Positions 6,666-7,713 of a stretch of 7,713 bases of DNA are shown here, one piece after another. How positions within the stretch are numbered: the first letter of the stretch is position 1; the number at the start of each line of letters is the position of its first letter. Under the pieces are notes generated by a model that worked only from the letters and a program-made list of their open reading frames with translations, was not told where the DNA came from and ran no database searches. The DNA lies in assembly GCA_012519125.1 (NCBI GenBank), contig JAAYQY010000420.1, forward strand, positions 1 through 7,713. Reading direction: 5' to 3'. Both the position numbers and the translations under genes were made by a program. This DNA comes from Spirochaetales bacterium. Lineage in GTDB: Bacteria > Spirochaetota > Spirochaetia > Sphaerochaetales > Sphaerochaetaceae.

Positions 6666-7423
6666 AACGACCATTCATCACGCTCATTCTGCTCATCCTG
6701 GCTGCCAGTTTGGTCTGGGCAGATCTGTCTGCCGGCCATGTTATGACCAAGGTCATGGAAACACAGAGCTCTTCCTCTTCAGCCCTCGACCTGATGCTTA
6801 CCCTCATCGATCCAAACGGGCAGATACGCGAGCGGAGAATCCAAACCTTGAGCCAGACCAAGGATGGACTGACATCCTCCCTTACGATCTTCCTCTCCCC
6901 GGAGAATGTACGCAATACCCGCTTTCTCTCCCTTGAGAAGGAAGACGGGAAGAGTGAGATGTGGATCTACCTGCCCGCCTTGAAACGAAGCAGACGCATC
7001 GGCTCATCAGAGGAGGGAGGCTCGTTCATGGGTAGTGATTTCTCCTATGCGGATATGGCCTCAACCACCTACGACGAGAAACAGGCAGCACATCAAATGC
7101 TGGAGGAGGATGCAACACGATATATCATCCAGTCGATTCCGTATGAGAAGGAGACCTATGGTAAGACGGTTACCGTAGTGGACAAGGCTACCTTCCTTCC
7201 CCTGCGTGTGCAGTTTTATGACAGGGATGGAACAACCCTTTTGAAAACTCTGGTTACCGACCAAACCGATGTGGTCGACGGAAAACCCATAGCCAAGGCC
7301 CTTACGATGACAACAGAAAGCAGTGGTCATGCAACCCGTCTGGTGATGATGCAGACCCGTTTTGATGTTCCGTTGAACAGCGCATACTTCACCCTGAAAT
7401 TCTTGGAAACCGGGAGGCTCTGA
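6662..7423 (+). CDS. Periplasmic LolA-like protein (outer membrane lipoprotein-sorting protein family)
   Basis: A 253-residue exported protein with a signal peptide MKRPFITLILLILAASLVWA, cleaved probably after residue 20. There is no lipobox Cys, so the mature protein should be soluble in the periplasm. It shows the hallmarks of the LolA-like family found beside RND pumps (COG2834 type): LSPENVRNTRFLSLEK (79-93), MWIYLPALKRSRRI (100-113), GGSFMGSDFSYADM (119-132) and a later VVDKATFLPLRVQFYDRDG strand pair. The family forms an open beta-barrel half that can hold an acyl chain, so this protein probably carries hydrophobic cargo between the RND exporter and the outer membrane. It is unlikely to be the housekeeping LolA, given its context. 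The start is supported by GGAGGA at 6652-6657, 4 nt before ATG. The ATG overlaps the RND stop (ATGA), and its own stop overlaps the next start (TGATG). Confidence 0.88.
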   Translation: MKRPFITLILLILAASLVWADLSAGHVMTKVMETQSSSSSALDLMLTLIDPNGQIRERRIQTLSQTKDGLTSSLTIFLSPENVRNTRFLSLEKEDGKSEMWIYLPALKRSRRIGSSEEGGSFMGSDFSYADMASTTYDEKQAAHQMLEEDATRYIIQSIPYEKETYGKTVTVVDKATFLPLRVQFYDRDGTTLLKTLVTDQTDVVDGKPIAKALTMTTESSGHATRLVMMQTRFDVPLNSAYFTLKFLETGRL

Positions 7424-7713
7424 TGAAACGCATACTCTTGGTATTTCTGGTTGTTCTTGTGTTGCTGCCGCTCTACAGCTTCGATTTCTTTGCCGAACAG
7501 GCGAGCAGAACTGTCTCCTTCGAGCTCGAACCAACATTCGGCCTCTATCGTGACAAGCAGTTTCACCAACAGATTGCCCTACGCTTGCTAGCAGAGTACA
7601 ACGAGGAACGCTACCGCGGTCTGGCAGCTCTCACCTACGACTCGGAAAAGAATTGCTTGGAGGCGAATGAGCTCTCCCTCTCCTTGTTCTTCGAACAGCA
7701 TGCACTCAAGGCA
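7423..7713 (+). CDS. Exported protein, probable outer-membrane beta-barrel partner (5' part only)
   Basis: The frame starts at ATG 7423 and stays open to the window end (97 codons). It has a good Shine-Dalgarno (GGGAGG, 7412-7417) 5 nt upstream, and the start overlaps the stop of the LolA-like gene by one base. The N-terminus is a signal peptide (MKR followed by a Leu/Val core, ending near residue 20). The visible mature part alternates polar and apolar residues (TVSFELEPTFGLYRD; QIALRLLAEYNEERYRGLAAL; NELSLSLFFEQHALKA). That fits successive beta-strands and the 'E.y.sy...f.l..G' rhythm of porin-like barrels. Operons of RND plus LolA-like genes often include an outer-membrane barrel, for example DUF1302-like, so this is the likely role here. 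It cannot be confirmed without the rest of the gene. Confidence 0.7.
   Translation, partial: MKRILLVFLVVLVLLPLYSFDFFAEQASRTVSFELEPTFGLYRDKQFHQQIALRLLAEYNEERYRGLAALTYDSEKNCLEANELSLSLFFEQHALKA

Overview
The window reads as an ordinary, gene-dense chromosomal segment from a diderm (outer-membrane) bacterium. Several proteins have export signals, two look like outer-membrane beta-barrels, and there is an RND/LolA-like export pair. The moderate GC content, the protein style and the 7TM-GGDEF architecture with a jelly-roll sensor make me favour a spirochaete of the Sphaerochaeta type. That is an inference from pattern recognition and was not checked by any search.

Left block, + strand (1-2727): the 3' end of an unidentified gene with a possible winged-helix-like C-terminus. 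It is followed closely by a membrane-bound diguanylate cyclase (jelly-roll sensor, seven-helix membrane domain, GGDEF) and by a small exported, beta-rich protein that is probably an outer-membrane barrel. The gaps are 23 and 49 nt, so co-transcription is plausible.

Middle, - strand (2729-4162): pyruvate kinase, complete and canonical, convergent with the preceding gene with only one base between the two stop codons. Its active-site loop carries the Leu-Gln...Lys...Leu set known from K+-independent pyruvate kinases. A 148-bp divergent intergenic region (4163-4310) holds a candidate pyk promoter, an imperfect hairpin and a possible promoter for the genes to the right.

Right block, + strand (4311-7713 and beyond): a tightly coupled three-gene operon with ATGA and TGATG stop/start overlaps. 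It encodes an inner-membrane RND/MMPL-family exporter, a periplasmic LolA-like protein, and the start of an exported protein that runs off the window and looks like the first strands of an outer-membrane beta-barrel. Together they suggest a trans-envelope route for a lipid or lipoprotein-like cargo, with the RND pump supplying energy, the LolA-like protein carrying cargo across the periplasm and the barrel receiving it. Cargo and function are not determinable from this sequence.

I saw no mobile elements, CRISPR arrays, tRNAs or rRNAs. No stretch longer than 300 bases lacks a gene.
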